A DNA stretch of 64,000 nucleotides from Paulinella micropora (taxonomy: Eukaryota > Cercozoa > Imbricatea > Euglyphida > Paulinellidae), in the NCBI GenBank assembly GCA_019918135.1, contig WBZZ01006266.1, positions 248,001 through 312,000 on the forward strand, in the 5' to 3' direction. Both the position numbers and the translations under genes were made by a program. The notes beneath the pieces are model-generated. The model was not told where the DNA came from. It made no database searches and saw only the letters and a list, made by a program, of their open reading frames with translations. How positions within the stretch are numbered: position 1 is the first letter of the stretch; the number at the start of each line of letters is the position of its first letter. Shown piece after piece: positions 9,446 through 17,409 of this stretch.

Positions 9446-9967
9446 TTACTCCGCTTTGTTTGAAGAGCTGGGCTCCTCATCGTCCGAAGAGCTAGTCTCC
9501 TCATTGTCAGATTCGGACCCTACGCAATCGCATTCGTCGTCCTCGTCATGGAAAGCAGAGTGCCTGAGTTCGCCACAGTCGTCGCAGTACCACCAATTGC
9601 ACATGTCGCAATTATCCCGGCTTTCTTTCAGTGCATACATGGCGGGGTCCGCTATGGCAAACCCTCCATACAAAGCTTGCACCATCTCCTCACAAAGCTT
9701 GCGTAGGTCCTTGTCGTCGGCCTGTTGCACCCGTGCCCCTAGTCGCGTGAGGTCCTCCTCGCAGCTCGCTAGCTTGTGGAACATACCTCGACAACGCCGG
9801 CGCTGCGCGTTTCGCTCAGACTGTGTCTTTTTGCCGGGCGGGATAACTTGGAAAGCAGCCTTCTCAGTGGTTGTCCTGCGTTTCTTGCTCGCACGATTGG
9901 CTTCGGAAGGCTTTTCCGCAACCGGGCGCTTGGGAGAGACCTGAGAAACTGCTTGCTCTTCGGTCAT
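9446..9967 (-). CDS. Basic N-terminus, zinc-binding core, acidic tail; 173 residues
   Basis: ATG at 9967. Residues 15-60 are Lys/Arg-rich with KRRTTT and KKTQSER runs that could be nuclear localisation signals. A cysteine/histidine cluster follows at about residues 125-155 (CDMC, CDDC, H, H, CDC), a plausible zinc finger, and the tail is Ser/Asp/Glu-rich (SSSDDEEPSSS), a likely casein kinase 2 target. The arrangement suggests a small nuclear regulator or chromatin protein, but the family is not recognised. It is divergent from the gene at 10235; the 270-bp gap contains two G-run/C-run palindromes. Confidence 0.75.
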   Translation of the reverse strand: MTEEQAVSQVSPKRPVAEKPSEANRASKKRRTTTEKAAFQVIPPGKKTQSERNAQRRRCRGMFHKLASCEEDLTRLGARVQQADDKDLRKLCEEMVQALYGGFAIADPAMYALKESRDNCDMCNWWYCDDCGELRHSAFHDEDDECDCVGSESDNEETSSSDDEEPSSSNKAE

Positions 9968-10050
9968 GCTTTGATTCCTAATCTTGCACGAATTAAAGCC
10001 AATTATGCACCAACTCACCCAAGACTCACGCCCGGTGCTTAATTTGCTAT

Positions 10051-10089
10051 CTGGAGAGGGGGGGGGGGGGCGCCTCCCCCCCTCTCCAG
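10051..10089. promoter_or_regulatory. G-run/C-run palindrome in divergent promoter gap
   Basis: CTGGAGAG, a run of G, then CGCCT, a run of C and CTCTCCAG: a nearly perfect inverted repeat of about 39 bp in the gap between the genes starting at 9967 (minus) and 10235 (plus). A second, simpler version (GGGAGGGGG-CA-C-run) lies at 10126-10153. Both can form a hairpin, or a G-quadruplex on one strand and an i-motif on the other. Confidence 0.6.
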
Positions 10090-10234
10090 CTAGGTGTACC
10101 ATTCCTACGCGCTTCAAAGATGATCGGGAGGGGGCACCCCCCCCCCCCTCCCCACTTTTTCGCACCTTGTTCGGACTTCTGGCGTGTGTTTATTTTGGGG
10201 TTTCACACAAATCACAAGACACAAACCCCAAGAA

Positions 10235-10744
10235 ATGAAACGTCCTCTGGCTGTGCAGCAGTCAGACAAGGGTGTAAGACCCCGGAAGTTGGTTAGGAGC
10301 CTAGCCGAAGGAGCTGCCAAGATCAAGGTCCTGCAAGGTGGGTACCGTGCCAAGGTAGAGATTGAGGGCCAAGTCTTTTCTGTGGGAGAGCTGCGCTCAC
10401 TGCTGCAAAAGAGTGTGCGCTTATCAACTGAGCCGTACCTACAAGTGGTGCTGGCTTCTTTCCAGGCTCTTATCCGCAGCGAAACGGACACGAGAAACTT
10501 TACTAACTTTTTGAATCGTTTGCCGGAAACTTGGCACGGAAGACGCGCGTGGCCTCGGGTAGGTGGTAGTGCGGAATGTCTGCCAGCACGTGGTGGACCT
10601 GGTGTGTGCCAATGTGGTGTGTCCAGCGCAGTGCCCGGGGAGCCATCCAGACCCAACACAATGACAGAGTCGGGCTGGGGGCTCTGTGCCATTATAAACA
10701 AAAAAAAAACCTGTCAGGCTTTTAATATTTCAACAAATAATTAG
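10235..10744 (+). CDS. Small basic protein of unknown function, 169 residues
   Basis: ATG at 10235. The first 100 residues are well-behaved coding sequence: a basic start (MKRPLAVQ...RPRKLVR), a short beta-like segment (YRAKVEIEGQVFSVGELRSLL) and an amphipathic helix ending near WPR at about residue 110. The remaining 60 residues are Gly/Pro/Cys-rich and unlike the rest. A GTAGGT sits exactly where the character changes (about 10560), with CCAGCGCAG at about 10627, so the tail may be partly intron. The evidence is not enough to set the exon boundary. No family recognised. Confidence 0.6.
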   Translation: MKRPLAVQQSDKGVRPRKLVRSLAEGAAKIKVLQGGYRAKVEIEGQVFSVGELRSLLQKSVRLSTEPYLQVVLASFQALIRSETDTRNFTNFLNRLPETWHGRRAWPRVGGSAECLPARGGPGVCQCGVSSAVPGEPSRPNTMTESGWGLCAIINKKKTCQAFNISTNN

Positions 10745-10926
10745 TTTGGTTACAGAAGCCAGATTCGGCACTGAGCTAGAAAACGGGGAGAGGGCGGGGG
10801 GGGGGGGGGGAAAGAAAGGAGATGCCACATCTCTTCCCCCCCTCCCTCCTGAGTGGAGAGAGTTACCGGCGAGTGGTGCTAGAATTGCTTGTTTTTTTTC
10901 TTTGAGAAAAAGTGCTTTCACAGTTC

Positions 10927-12600
10927 TTAAGGGCAGCCAGGGGATTTATCTGTAACCGCTTCGAATAGACTTGTCGAAAAAGTTCGGCCGCTCGGGCTAG
11001 CTTTGTCTAGAAAATCCCGCGTGGCCCGCACGTACGCACCCCCCTCTCCCCGCGCACTCCACTCGTTGGCGAGAGCGTCTTCTAGGATGACATGTTTACA
11101 ATCCGCCGCAAATTCGGGAGTTTTCAGCTGCTTATCAGCCAGCAAGTGCGCCTGCTGTAAGTCACAGTTACGAAAGGTCAGCTGTAACCCCAGCTGACGA
11201 TCATGGGATACCAATAAGTCTATCCATTGCAGCTGCAGCCCGTCCAAGACCAATGTGTCTAAATAAGAAGCATCCCCCGTCACTAAAAGGTGTTTAACCG
11301 GGATTCGGCCAGCAACAGCGGCAGCTCTTCGCAGCTCTAGGTGACCAGGCCCGCCTCGGTGAAGCGCGAGGTGCAAGGTCCCGTCCACGACCTCATGCAG
11401 CTCGAAGCAAGCTTGGCCATGCGCCGGGGACCAGAACAAAAGGTCCACTCGCAGCGAAGTGAGGGCGTACAGGATAAACCGTGCCTCCAGCTTTTTCTGC
11501 ACAGCCTCTCGGCGCACGAACGAGAGTCGTTGCAGGTCCTGGTTGTTTTTTAGCTCCACACTCACCACCTGACACGAGCTACTACATTCGAGCAACAGCG
11601 AGCGCAGGCCCGTGCAAGCATCAAAAGATAGGCTACCCTTGCCGCCAGCGCCGGGGCCAGGGGCAACCTGCGCTGCCAACTCCGTCACCTCGCTCGTGCT
11701 GCTTTTACTACTGCTGCTTCCCAGCCGAACCTTTATCATCTCCAGGCTCCCCCGCACCACCAGCCCCCCCAAGTCTTCCAGCTCGCAAGGCAGGATTGTC
11801 CACGTAACATCTCTGAACAGCAGGCTCCGCACGGCGCTGGTGCGCAGGTGTGGCACCCGCCCCGCCCACTGCTCGTAAGACACCACACCCCCCACAAAGT
11901 GCACAACCTTAGACAGAAGCCACCGGTCACTCAGCCAGCCGTTCTGTGTTGTGCCGCCGACCACGCTCAGCAACAACGGGCAGAGCTCCTTGCTAGACAC
12001 GGAGCGCTGGCGCGGTTCGCGGAGCCGGTTCCTTACAAAAGTCACCAGCGGCACCAGCGAAGCCCCGTGCACTGAGTACTCAGCTCCAAGCACCTGGAAC
12101 AAACTCTGCATGCCCTCCCAATCGTGTTCCTTGGCGGCGAGACGGGTGCATACTTGGCCGCGCTGCTCGACTACTAGCACGTGTTCGTTCGCCCGCGGGC
12201 CCAGGCAGATATTTGCAGCTATTCCGATGTCGCCGCCACAGTAATGCAGCAAGACCATGACCAGCAAGATCTTCCACATGTCGGGGCTGTCTTTGCCGTC
12301 GCCAAGCCCGCGGCCTGGCGCTGGCGCCGAGCGCGGTCCTGCGACGTACAAGCGCAGAGCAACCCGTCCGCTCTCCTGCAACAAACGCGCCCTTAGTCTC
12401 TGGACGGATGGGGGGGTAGGACGGCGCAGGCTTAGCAATTCAAGTCTCGTCAGGTACAACTGCAACACAGGCCCCGGTACAACCGGAGCCTCAGCCTTAT
12501 GCTCAGGCCACACACGCCCTCGCCACTCCGCCTTCTCCCGATCACTCAGAGCGTACTTCCATTCCCAGCACAACATGCACGTCGCTACACTGGCTTCCAT
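10927..12600 (-). CDS. LRR-like solenoid protein, about 557 residues
   Basis: The ATG at 12600 gives MEASVATCMLCWEWKYAL; a GTG three codons upstream is in frame. The middle and C-terminal parts show loosely repeated segments such as LRSLLFRDVTW, LEMIKVRLG, LRSLLLECSS, CQVVSVELKNN and LQLTFRNCDLQ. These resemble leucine-rich repeats of the irregular F-box/LRR kind. The N-terminal 120 residues contain a CMLC/W motif and a proline-rich linker but no clear F-box. A short hydrophobic stretch (ILLVMVLLHY, about residue 110) is too brief to assign as membrane-spanning. The protein resembles in style the one at 29968-31827. It is probably a protein-interaction adaptor; the function is not known. Confidence 0.72.
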   Translation of the reverse strand: MEASVATCMLCWEWKYALSDREKAEWRGRVWPEHKAEAPVVPGPVLQLYLTRLELLSLRRPTPPSVQRLRARLLQESGRVALRLYVAGPRSAPAPGRGLGDGKDSPDMWKILLVMVLLHYCGGDIGIAANICLGPRANEHVLVVEQRGQVCTRLAAKEHDWEGMQSLFQVLGAEYSVHGASLVPLVTFVRNRLREPRQRSVSSKELCPLLLSVVGGTTQNGWLSDRWLLSKVVHFVGGVVSYEQWAGRVPHLRTSAVRSLLFRDVTWTILPCELEDLGGLVVRGSLEMIKVRLGSSSSKSSTSEVTELAAQVAPGPGAGGKGSLSFDACTGLRSLLLECSSSCQVVSVELKNNQDLQRLSFVRREAVQKKLEARFILYALTSLRVDLLFWSPAHGQACFELHEVVDGTLHLALHRGGPGHLELRRAAAVAGRIPVKHLLVTGDASYLDTLVLDGLQLQWIDLLVSHDRQLGLQLTFRNCDLQQAHLLADKQLKTPEFAADCKHVILEDALANEWSARGEGGAYVRATRDFLDKASPSGRTFSTSLFEAVTDKSPGCP

Positions 12601-12780
12601 TCCCAGCACAATTCTTTCCGCTATTTAAGAAAATAACAACAGACAGACTCTTAATGTGAGGGAAAGAGAGGACGAGGAGGAAGAGTGTGGGACGGGAGAG
12701 AAAAAAAAAGAGGCAAACAATAAAGAAAACCTTGTTTTTGTACGTTAAAAAAAATCAGCAGCGCCCTAGTACCGAGACTT

Positions 12781-13230
12781 CTAATCACCACCACGAGCTA
12801 ACCACTCTACAGCCTGCGCGTGGTCTCGGCGCACTCCTTCCCCCGTAGTAGTAGCAGATTCCGAGGCTGCACCGTGCAGCGGCGACCCCCTGCCTAGCCG
12901 CCAGGTCGTACACCTTGCCGCTGTCACGTAGTCCCGGGGCACCCCGCGCCCACTATCACAGCAAATCGCTAGGTTGTATTGAGCTATAGGATCCCCTTGC
13001 TCTGCCGCCAAGGTCAGATATTGCAAGGCTTTGCTGTCGTCCTTAGGCACTCCTTCTCCGTGGGTATAGAAGAGCCACAAGCTATATTGACTCTCCGCTA
13101 AGCCTTGCTCGGCGGCTTGGGTGATATACGCAACCGCTCTTACCATGTTTTTTGGCACTCCCTCTCCATGCAAGTAGCAGATCCCTAGGTTGTGTTGCGC
13201 TGCAGCATAACCCTGTCGTCCATGGGCCAC
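12781..13230 (-). CDS. Sel1-repeat protein, about 149 residues, start uncertain
   Basis: Four Sel1-like repeats (36-residue TPR relatives) are clear: AAAQHNLGICYLHGEGVPKN, LAESQYSLWLFYTHGEG, PIAQYNLAICCDSGRG and a degraded fourth ending WLARGGD. The open frame starts only from a GTG at 13230; upstream, in phase, the sequence reads TRFTPC after a TTTTTAG that could be a 3' splice site. A MYND zinc-finger frame lies just upstream at 13367-13564, and MYND plus Sel1 is a known domain pairing. The two may be exons of one gene. Confidence 0.7.
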   Translation of the reverse strand: MAHGRQGYAAAQHNLGICYLHGEGVPKNMVRAVAYITQAAEQGLAESQYSLWLFYTHGEGVPKDDSKALQYLTLAAEQGDPIAQYNLAICCDSGRGVPRDYVTAARCTTWRLGRGSPLHGAASESATTTGEGVRRDHAQAVEWLARGGD

Positions 13231-13366
13231 ACAAGGTGTGAAACGTGTCTAAAAATCACCTTTTTTTTGTTTTTAATTTAAGGAAGAGTCGAGACAAAGG
13301 ATTGCAAGCACAGGCTCAGGTACCGCAAACTTCTTTTGCTCTGGACGTGCGACGCGAGCCACACTA

Positions 13367-13564
13367 CTACGCTTGGGCGACCAGACAGCGCCACGTCGGC
13401 AAGCGGGCTGCGCCTGCACGCCAGTCAGCAACTTGGCACTCGTGCCCACAATAGGCCGCCGCAAAGCATCGTGTACAACTCGCTGGCAGGTAGTCTGCCC
13501 ACACCCCCGCTGCCGAGGGCCCCCGGCAGCGGGCCCAGGCACACGTGCTTGGGTGTGCCTCCAT
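13367..13564 (-). CDS. MYND-type zinc finger (possible 5' exon of the Sel1 gene)
   Basis: ATG at 13564, 65 codons. The cysteine spacing fits a MYND finger: CAWARC, then CTRC, then AYCGHECQVADW and a terminal C in PTWRC. One of the usual histidines is not evident. MYND fingers bind proline-rich peptides and are common in eukaryotes. On its own the frame encodes little but the finger, which argues that it is the first exon of a longer gene, most simply the Sel1 gene 140 bp downstream on the same strand. It is divergent from the gene at 13796, with a G/C palindrome between them. Confidence 0.62.
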   Translation of the reverse strand: MEAHPSTCAWARCRGPSAAGVWADYLPASCTRCFAAAYCGHECQVADWRAGAARLPTWRCLVAQA

Positions 13565-13653
13565 GCCTGATTTTTTTCCCCCACTCTTTGTGTGGGCACG
13601 CTCGTCTCTGGCCCCTACTTTCTGTCCGAGAAAATGACCGTGGTGTGGGAAAT

Positions 13654-13681
13654 GGAGGGGGGGGGGGCGCCCCCCTCCCCC
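13654..13681. promoter_or_regulatory. G-run/CG/C-run palindrome in divergent gap
   Basis: GGAG, a G run, CG, a C run and CTCC form an inverted repeat between the MYND frame (minus) and the Sel1 gene at 13796 (plus). It is followed by a (TC)n run at 13710-13735. Confidence 0.55.
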
Positions 13682-13701
13682 GTCTCAGCCCTTTTCTCCC
13701 C

Positions 13702-13738
<37 letters not shown>

Positions 13739-13795
13739 CTCCTTCCCCCCTGTCAATGTTCTTTTTTCTTTTCATACATACACACACACTACGTT

Positions 13796-15553
13796 ATGTC
13801 ACAGCGCAAGCGTAAGCACGAGCTACTGGCAGAGTGCAGGAGCCTCGAGGCTAGTCTGGGCCTCCGTACGCGCGGGCTCGCTGCCCTGCAACGTGACCGG
13901 CTGGCAGCCCAAGTGAAATCTCTGCGCCGACAGATTATCAAGCCCCCCCGTCCACTTCCGCAGGTGCTCGACCGCGAAATGTGGGGTCTGATCCTGAGTT
14001 TTCTGCTCGGGCCCGGGCTCCCGGCAGAGACAGGCGGCCGGGTTCGTTACTATGCGACAGCAGTGCCTCTGTTACGCGTGTGCCGCCTCCTACGACAAGA
14101 CTGTCTAGAACTCAAGTGCTGGCAGCTCGGGGCTATCTCGGACGCCGACAAAGTGCGCACACGCACCTTCTGGGCGCTCTTAGGCGGCAAAGATTGTTGT
14201 CTATGGAGTGTCGTTCAGCGCGACGTGCTCCCGGCGGTAGCTCGGGGGGGCACTACGCCGGCGCCGCTGGAACTGTTCGCGGCAGCTGACCTGCTAAACT
14301 CGGCGACAGGACAACCGCGCCTCGTCCGCTCCGCGGCGGTCTGTGACGTGTTAATCAAGCTCGGGCTAGGGCTCGACCAACTAGAAGTCCACTTGCAGCT
14401 AGTGCGTGCCAGCCGGGCCAAGCAGGCGGCAAAAGCGGCAGAACGTCGGCGCCGCAAGTACGTCAAAGGTCTGTGTGCGCAAACGGACGACCAGGTCCGA
14501 CGGGAGGCTGCGTACGGGCGCCCAGAGGCGCAGTATGAACTGGGGCTGCGCTATGCTAAGCGTGGCGAGCTGCACCCGTCGGCAATAGAGTGGTACACCC
14601 GCGCGGCCGAGCAAGGCCTGGCCGACGCGCAGCTTGAGCTCGCTCGCTGGTACCGCGCCAGCGATCCGGTACTGGCCTGTCGCTGGGCCGGCCGGGCTGC
14701 TGAGCAAGACCACCCAGCGGCCCTGTACCAGCTAGCCGAACACCTACAGAGCGGAGAGGGCACGGACCGAGACGAGGCACGAGCGTTGCAATGTCTGGTC
14801 GTGGCTGCCGGGCAAGCACACGCGGACGCGGAGTTGGCGCTCGCGGAGCGTCACTTGACAGGCAGAGGAGTGTCGCAGTCTGCAGCTTTGGCCTGGTCGT
14901 ACTACCAGCGCGCGTTCCAACACGGCCAGGCCGCGGCAGGCCTGGGCCTGGCCAGTTGTTGTGCTCGGGGGATCGGTACTCCCCAGAATCTGGTTGTAGC
15001 TATGGACTACTACCGGCAGGCAGCCGCCCGGGGCAGCCAGCAAGCCTGCGTCGAACTAGGCCAATACTACGCCAAGGGAGTGGCGAAGGTAGTGGACAAG
15101 AACCCCGAGTTGGCCTTCCGGTACTTTAAACAAGCCGCGGAGGACGCTAGCCCCCACCCGGAAGCGCTGTTCTTGCTAGGCAAGTGCTACCAGCAGAAGC
15201 TAGGTACCGCGCGGGACGACACGGCGGCAGTCCGCTGTTACAAGCGGGCGGCGGAACTAGGCTTGGCTAAGGCACAGCGCGAGCTTGGGGCCTGCTATCT
15301 CGCGGGACGGGGCGTAGCCAGGGACAGCGCCAGGGCCGTAACCTATTACCAGCTAGCAGCCGAACAGAGCCTGCCCGCCGCCCAGCTTAATCTGGGCTGG
15401 TGTTATGCACGGGGGACTGGCGTAGCCAGAGACCTGGCCAAGGCAGAGGAGTGGTGGAGACGGGCCGCGGAACAGGGCTGCCACGACGCGCAGGCCGAAC
15501 TGGCCCGGACCCGAAATGCTTTCATACAGGAGACAAATGTAGTTCCAGTTTGA
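13796..15553 (+). CDS. F-box-like plus Sel1-repeat protein, 585 residues
   Basis: Start chosen at ATG 13796 (MSQRKRKHELL); the frame extends upstream only through pyrimidine-run translation. Residues 5-50 form a basic coiled coil. Residues about 53-110 (LDREMWGLILSFLL...LLRVCRLLRQD) resemble an F-box, the SKP1-binding motif. From about residue 225 to 570 at least nine Sel1 repeats follow, each with an A-x-(A/L)-x-Y-x-L-(G/A) core and a G-x-G turn, e.g. PEAQYELGLRYAKRG and AQLNLGWCYARGTGVARD. An F-box coupled to an alpha-solenoid suggests a substrate receptor for a ubiquitin ligase; that role is inferred. It is high in GC relative to its flanks and intact. Confidence 0.85.
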   Translation: MSQRKRKHELLAECRSLEASLGLRTRGLAALQRDRLAAQVKSLRRQIIKPPRPLPQVLDREMWGLILSFLLGPGLPAETGGRVRYYATAVPLLRVCRLLRQDCLELKCWQLGAISDADKVRTRTFWALLGGKDCCLWSVVQRDVLPAVARGGTTPAPLELFAAADLLNSATGQPRLVRSAAVCDVLIKLGLGLDQLEVHLQLVRASRAKQAAKAAERRRRKYVKGLCAQTDDQVRREAAYGRPEAQYELGLRYAKRGELHPSAIEWYTRAAEQGLADAQLELARWYRASDPVLACRWAGRAAEQDHPAALYQLAEHLQSGEGTDRDEARALQCLVVAAGQAHADAELALAERHLTGRGVSQSAALAWSYYQRAFQHGQAAAGLGLASCCARGIGTPQNLVVAMDYYRQAAARGSQQACVELGQYYAKGVAKVVDKNPELAFRYFKQAAEDASPHPEALFLLGKCYQQKLGTARDDTAAVRCYKRAAELGLAKAQRELGACYLAGRGVARDSARAVTYYQLAAEQSLPAAQLNLGWCYARGTGVARDLAKAEEWWRRAAEQGCHDAQAELARTRNAFIQETNVVPV

Positions 15554-15689
15554 GCAGATGTTTGATTGCATTGTTTTTTTTATTATTATTAAAACAGATT
15601 AAATTGAAATCGTTCGTGGTCGCTACCAGCTCGGTGTTTTCGAAGCCATGCAGATTGAAAATGATGGCAAGTGGAACCAGAGAAAAAGC

Positions 15690-16154
15690 CTACCCGGACT
15701 TGCTTTCTTTTTTCTTTTGCTTACCGCAATTGCTACAATTAGGGAACAAGGAACACTCCAGCGTCGATAGCAAACTTGCTCTCGACTTGCAAAGCCTGGC
15801 CACTTGGCAATACAACACAGCATCTTGACGAAATTTTTGGTATTTCTGAATGCCATCCCTTTTATCTTCGGGGTTGTCGCCATAGTACTCTAAGCGCCGG
15901 AAGGCAGTCTGTACGTCTTGTCCCAAGTCCTCTGCTTGTTGATTGCAGATTTGGGCCTTCTTTTCTTGCCGTGTTTGCTCTTCCCGGAGGTCCAGAATAT
16001 CTCGACGAAGCATTCCCTGGATTTGTCCTTGGGCGAGGGGGCTTGGATTTTTAGTTTTGTAGCGCTGAAGCCACTGTTGCAGAAATCTTTTTGAATCCTT
16101 TTCTGTTTGTTTTGCGATCAGGTTTTGGACGGCTAAAGACAAGGTATCAGCCAT
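15690..16154 (-). CDS. Helical protein ending in a CxxCGK zinc motif, 154 residues
   Basis: ATG at 16154 (MADTLSLAVQNLI). Residues 1-110 are highly charged and helical (LDLREEQTRQEKKAQICNQQAEDL), probably a coiled coil. The C-terminus carries CSLFPNCSNCGKQKKK, a four-cysteine cluster with a basic tail that probably binds zinc and perhaps nucleic acid. It is the mirror arrangement of the proteins at 6923-7246 and 50472-50936. The start lies 68 bp from the divergent start at 16223, so the two probably share a bidirectional promoter. Confidence 0.72.
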   Translation of the reverse strand: MADTLSLAVQNLIAKQTEKDSKRFLQQWLQRYKTKNPSPLAQGQIQGMLRRDILDLREEQTRQEKKAQICNQQAEDLGQDVQTAFRRLEYYGDNPEDKRDGIQKYQKFRQDAVLYCQVARLCKSRASLLSTLECSLFPNCSNCGKQKKKESKSG

Positions 16155-16222
16155 ATGCTCTTTTTTCTTTTTTTTTCTTTGTAAAGAAGTATTACATCCG
16201 ATTGGATCGAAAGACTCCCTGC

Positions 16223-16762
16223 ATGTTAGCACACAAAAGAGATTTTCAGGCGGAAGACTGTTTGTTAGACCGTGTGGACCTAGCCCTCGCACCCAAATTC
16301 CGGCACGAACGCTGTGAATGTGGAGCCGAGCTGCTAATCCCGCTCCAATCCAAGGCTTGCCAACGTCACGAAAATCTGTGCGAACTGCATGTAGTGGAGC
16401 GCCCTCCCCACCCGCTCGGCTGCACAGTCTGGCTCTCGTGCGCGGACTGCGGGCTGGTTACCGCGACGACCAGCTCCCTGACCCTGGTGAAATGGTACGC
16501 GTGTGCTGCCGTGGCACGCCATGTCCACCCCGCGGGGGGTTGGGCGCCCGCCCCCTTGCACTTCTTCACCGAGCAGTCTGACCTCAAGGCGCTAGCCCTG
16601 AGCCCTTATGACGCGCGGTACACAAATATTCTGCTGCCGGGCCTGGACAACGAATTGCAGCCGGCCTACAACGGCATACCCATCGCAAGGCTTGCTTCCC
16701 AGCAGGAACTTTTGTCTTACGTGAGACGTGCGTCGTCCAGACAAAGAGCGGCTTTACAGTGA
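16223..16762 (+). CDS. Cysteine-rich protein with two CxC/CxxC clusters, 179 residues
   Basis: ATG at 16223 (MLAHKRDFQ). A first cluster CECGAELLIP is followed by C...H...C, and a second, CADCG, comes 45 residues later after a WLSC. Together they could form two zinc sites. The same pattern, CxCGxELL...C...H...C..W..CxxCG, occurs in the oppositely oriented frame at 16778-17332, so the two are tail-to-tail paralogues. No signal peptide. Family unknown; a zinc-dependent fold is likely. Confidence 0.7.
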   Translation: MLAHKRDFQAEDCLLDRVDLALAPKFRHERCECGAELLIPLQSKACQRHENLCELHVVERPPHPLGCTVWLSCADCGLVTATTSSLTLVKWYACAAVARHVHPAGGWAPAPLHFFTEQSDLKALALSPYDARYTNILLPGLDNELQPAYNGIPIARLASQQELLSYVRRASSRQRAALQ

Positions 16763-16777
16763 AGCACCAGCCAGACA

Positions 16778-17332
16778 CTAGGACACCAAGCAAGAGCCAG
16801 CCTGTCGCCAAGTACCGCTCCACCGCTGCAGGGCTAGGGGCAGGGCCGCTGCGCTAGAAAAGCCGGTGCGCTGGCTACTGGCGCCTACCCCTGCCCCCGA
16901 CGTACTTGTTGGAAGCAATCTGGAGGGCCACGCGGCGGGGTGAGTGGCGTGTGGCCGTATCATCCCACTTGAGTAAATAAGTGTGCTGCCCCAGTTTGTA
17001 GACACAGGAGATTCCCTCTGCCCGTCGCTATCCCCATCTTGCAACTCGTGCTGCAACAAAGCTATACCCTTACAGTTCGCTGTCCAGCCACAAGGCGCTC
17101 TAGTCCAGTCGAGGTCGTTGGTCTTGGTCCACAGCGCTCCGCACTCTTGGCAGCCCCACCACAACACACACGCGCGGGCATCGTGCGAGAGGACATGGGC
17201 CAACAAGAGAGTTGCATGAGGTTTGGCACATGACCGCGCCCGCGGCAGCAGCTCTTCTGTGCCACAGCAGCAAACCACGCGGAATCTTTTTTTTAAAAAC
17301 AGCAAAACAAAAAATTCACAAACACACTGCAC
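16778..17332 (-). CDS. Paralogue of the neighbouring cysteine-rich protein, start not resolved
   Basis: The first 90 residues align with the protein at 16223-16762: CCCGTEELLP, then C, HATLLLAHV, C, and WWGCQECGALW. The rest has diverged into Ser/Thr/Pro-rich sequence. There is no ATG before the conserved part; the frame opens from a GTG at 17332 and crosses a T-rich stretch ending TTTAAAAAAAAG. A 3' splice site there, with the start codon in an upstream exon, is possible, or the copy is a relic. The two genes converge with only 15 bp between them. Confidence 0.5.
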   Translation of the reverse strand: MQCVCEFFVLLFLKKRFRVVCCCGTEELLPRARSCAKPHATLLLAHVLSHDARACVLWWGCQECGALWTKTNDLDWTRAPCGWTANCKGIALLQHELQDGDSDGQRESPVSTNWGSTLIYSSGMIRPHATHPAAWPSRLLPTSTSGAGVGASSQRTGFSSAAALPLALQRWSGTWRQAGSCLVS

Positions 17333-17409
17333 TCACTCTGCGTTTCCTGCCCCCCCCCCTCCCCTTCCCTGTTCTTAATCAGAGGGAAAGCCCTGTCCCA
17401 GGCTCAAGA

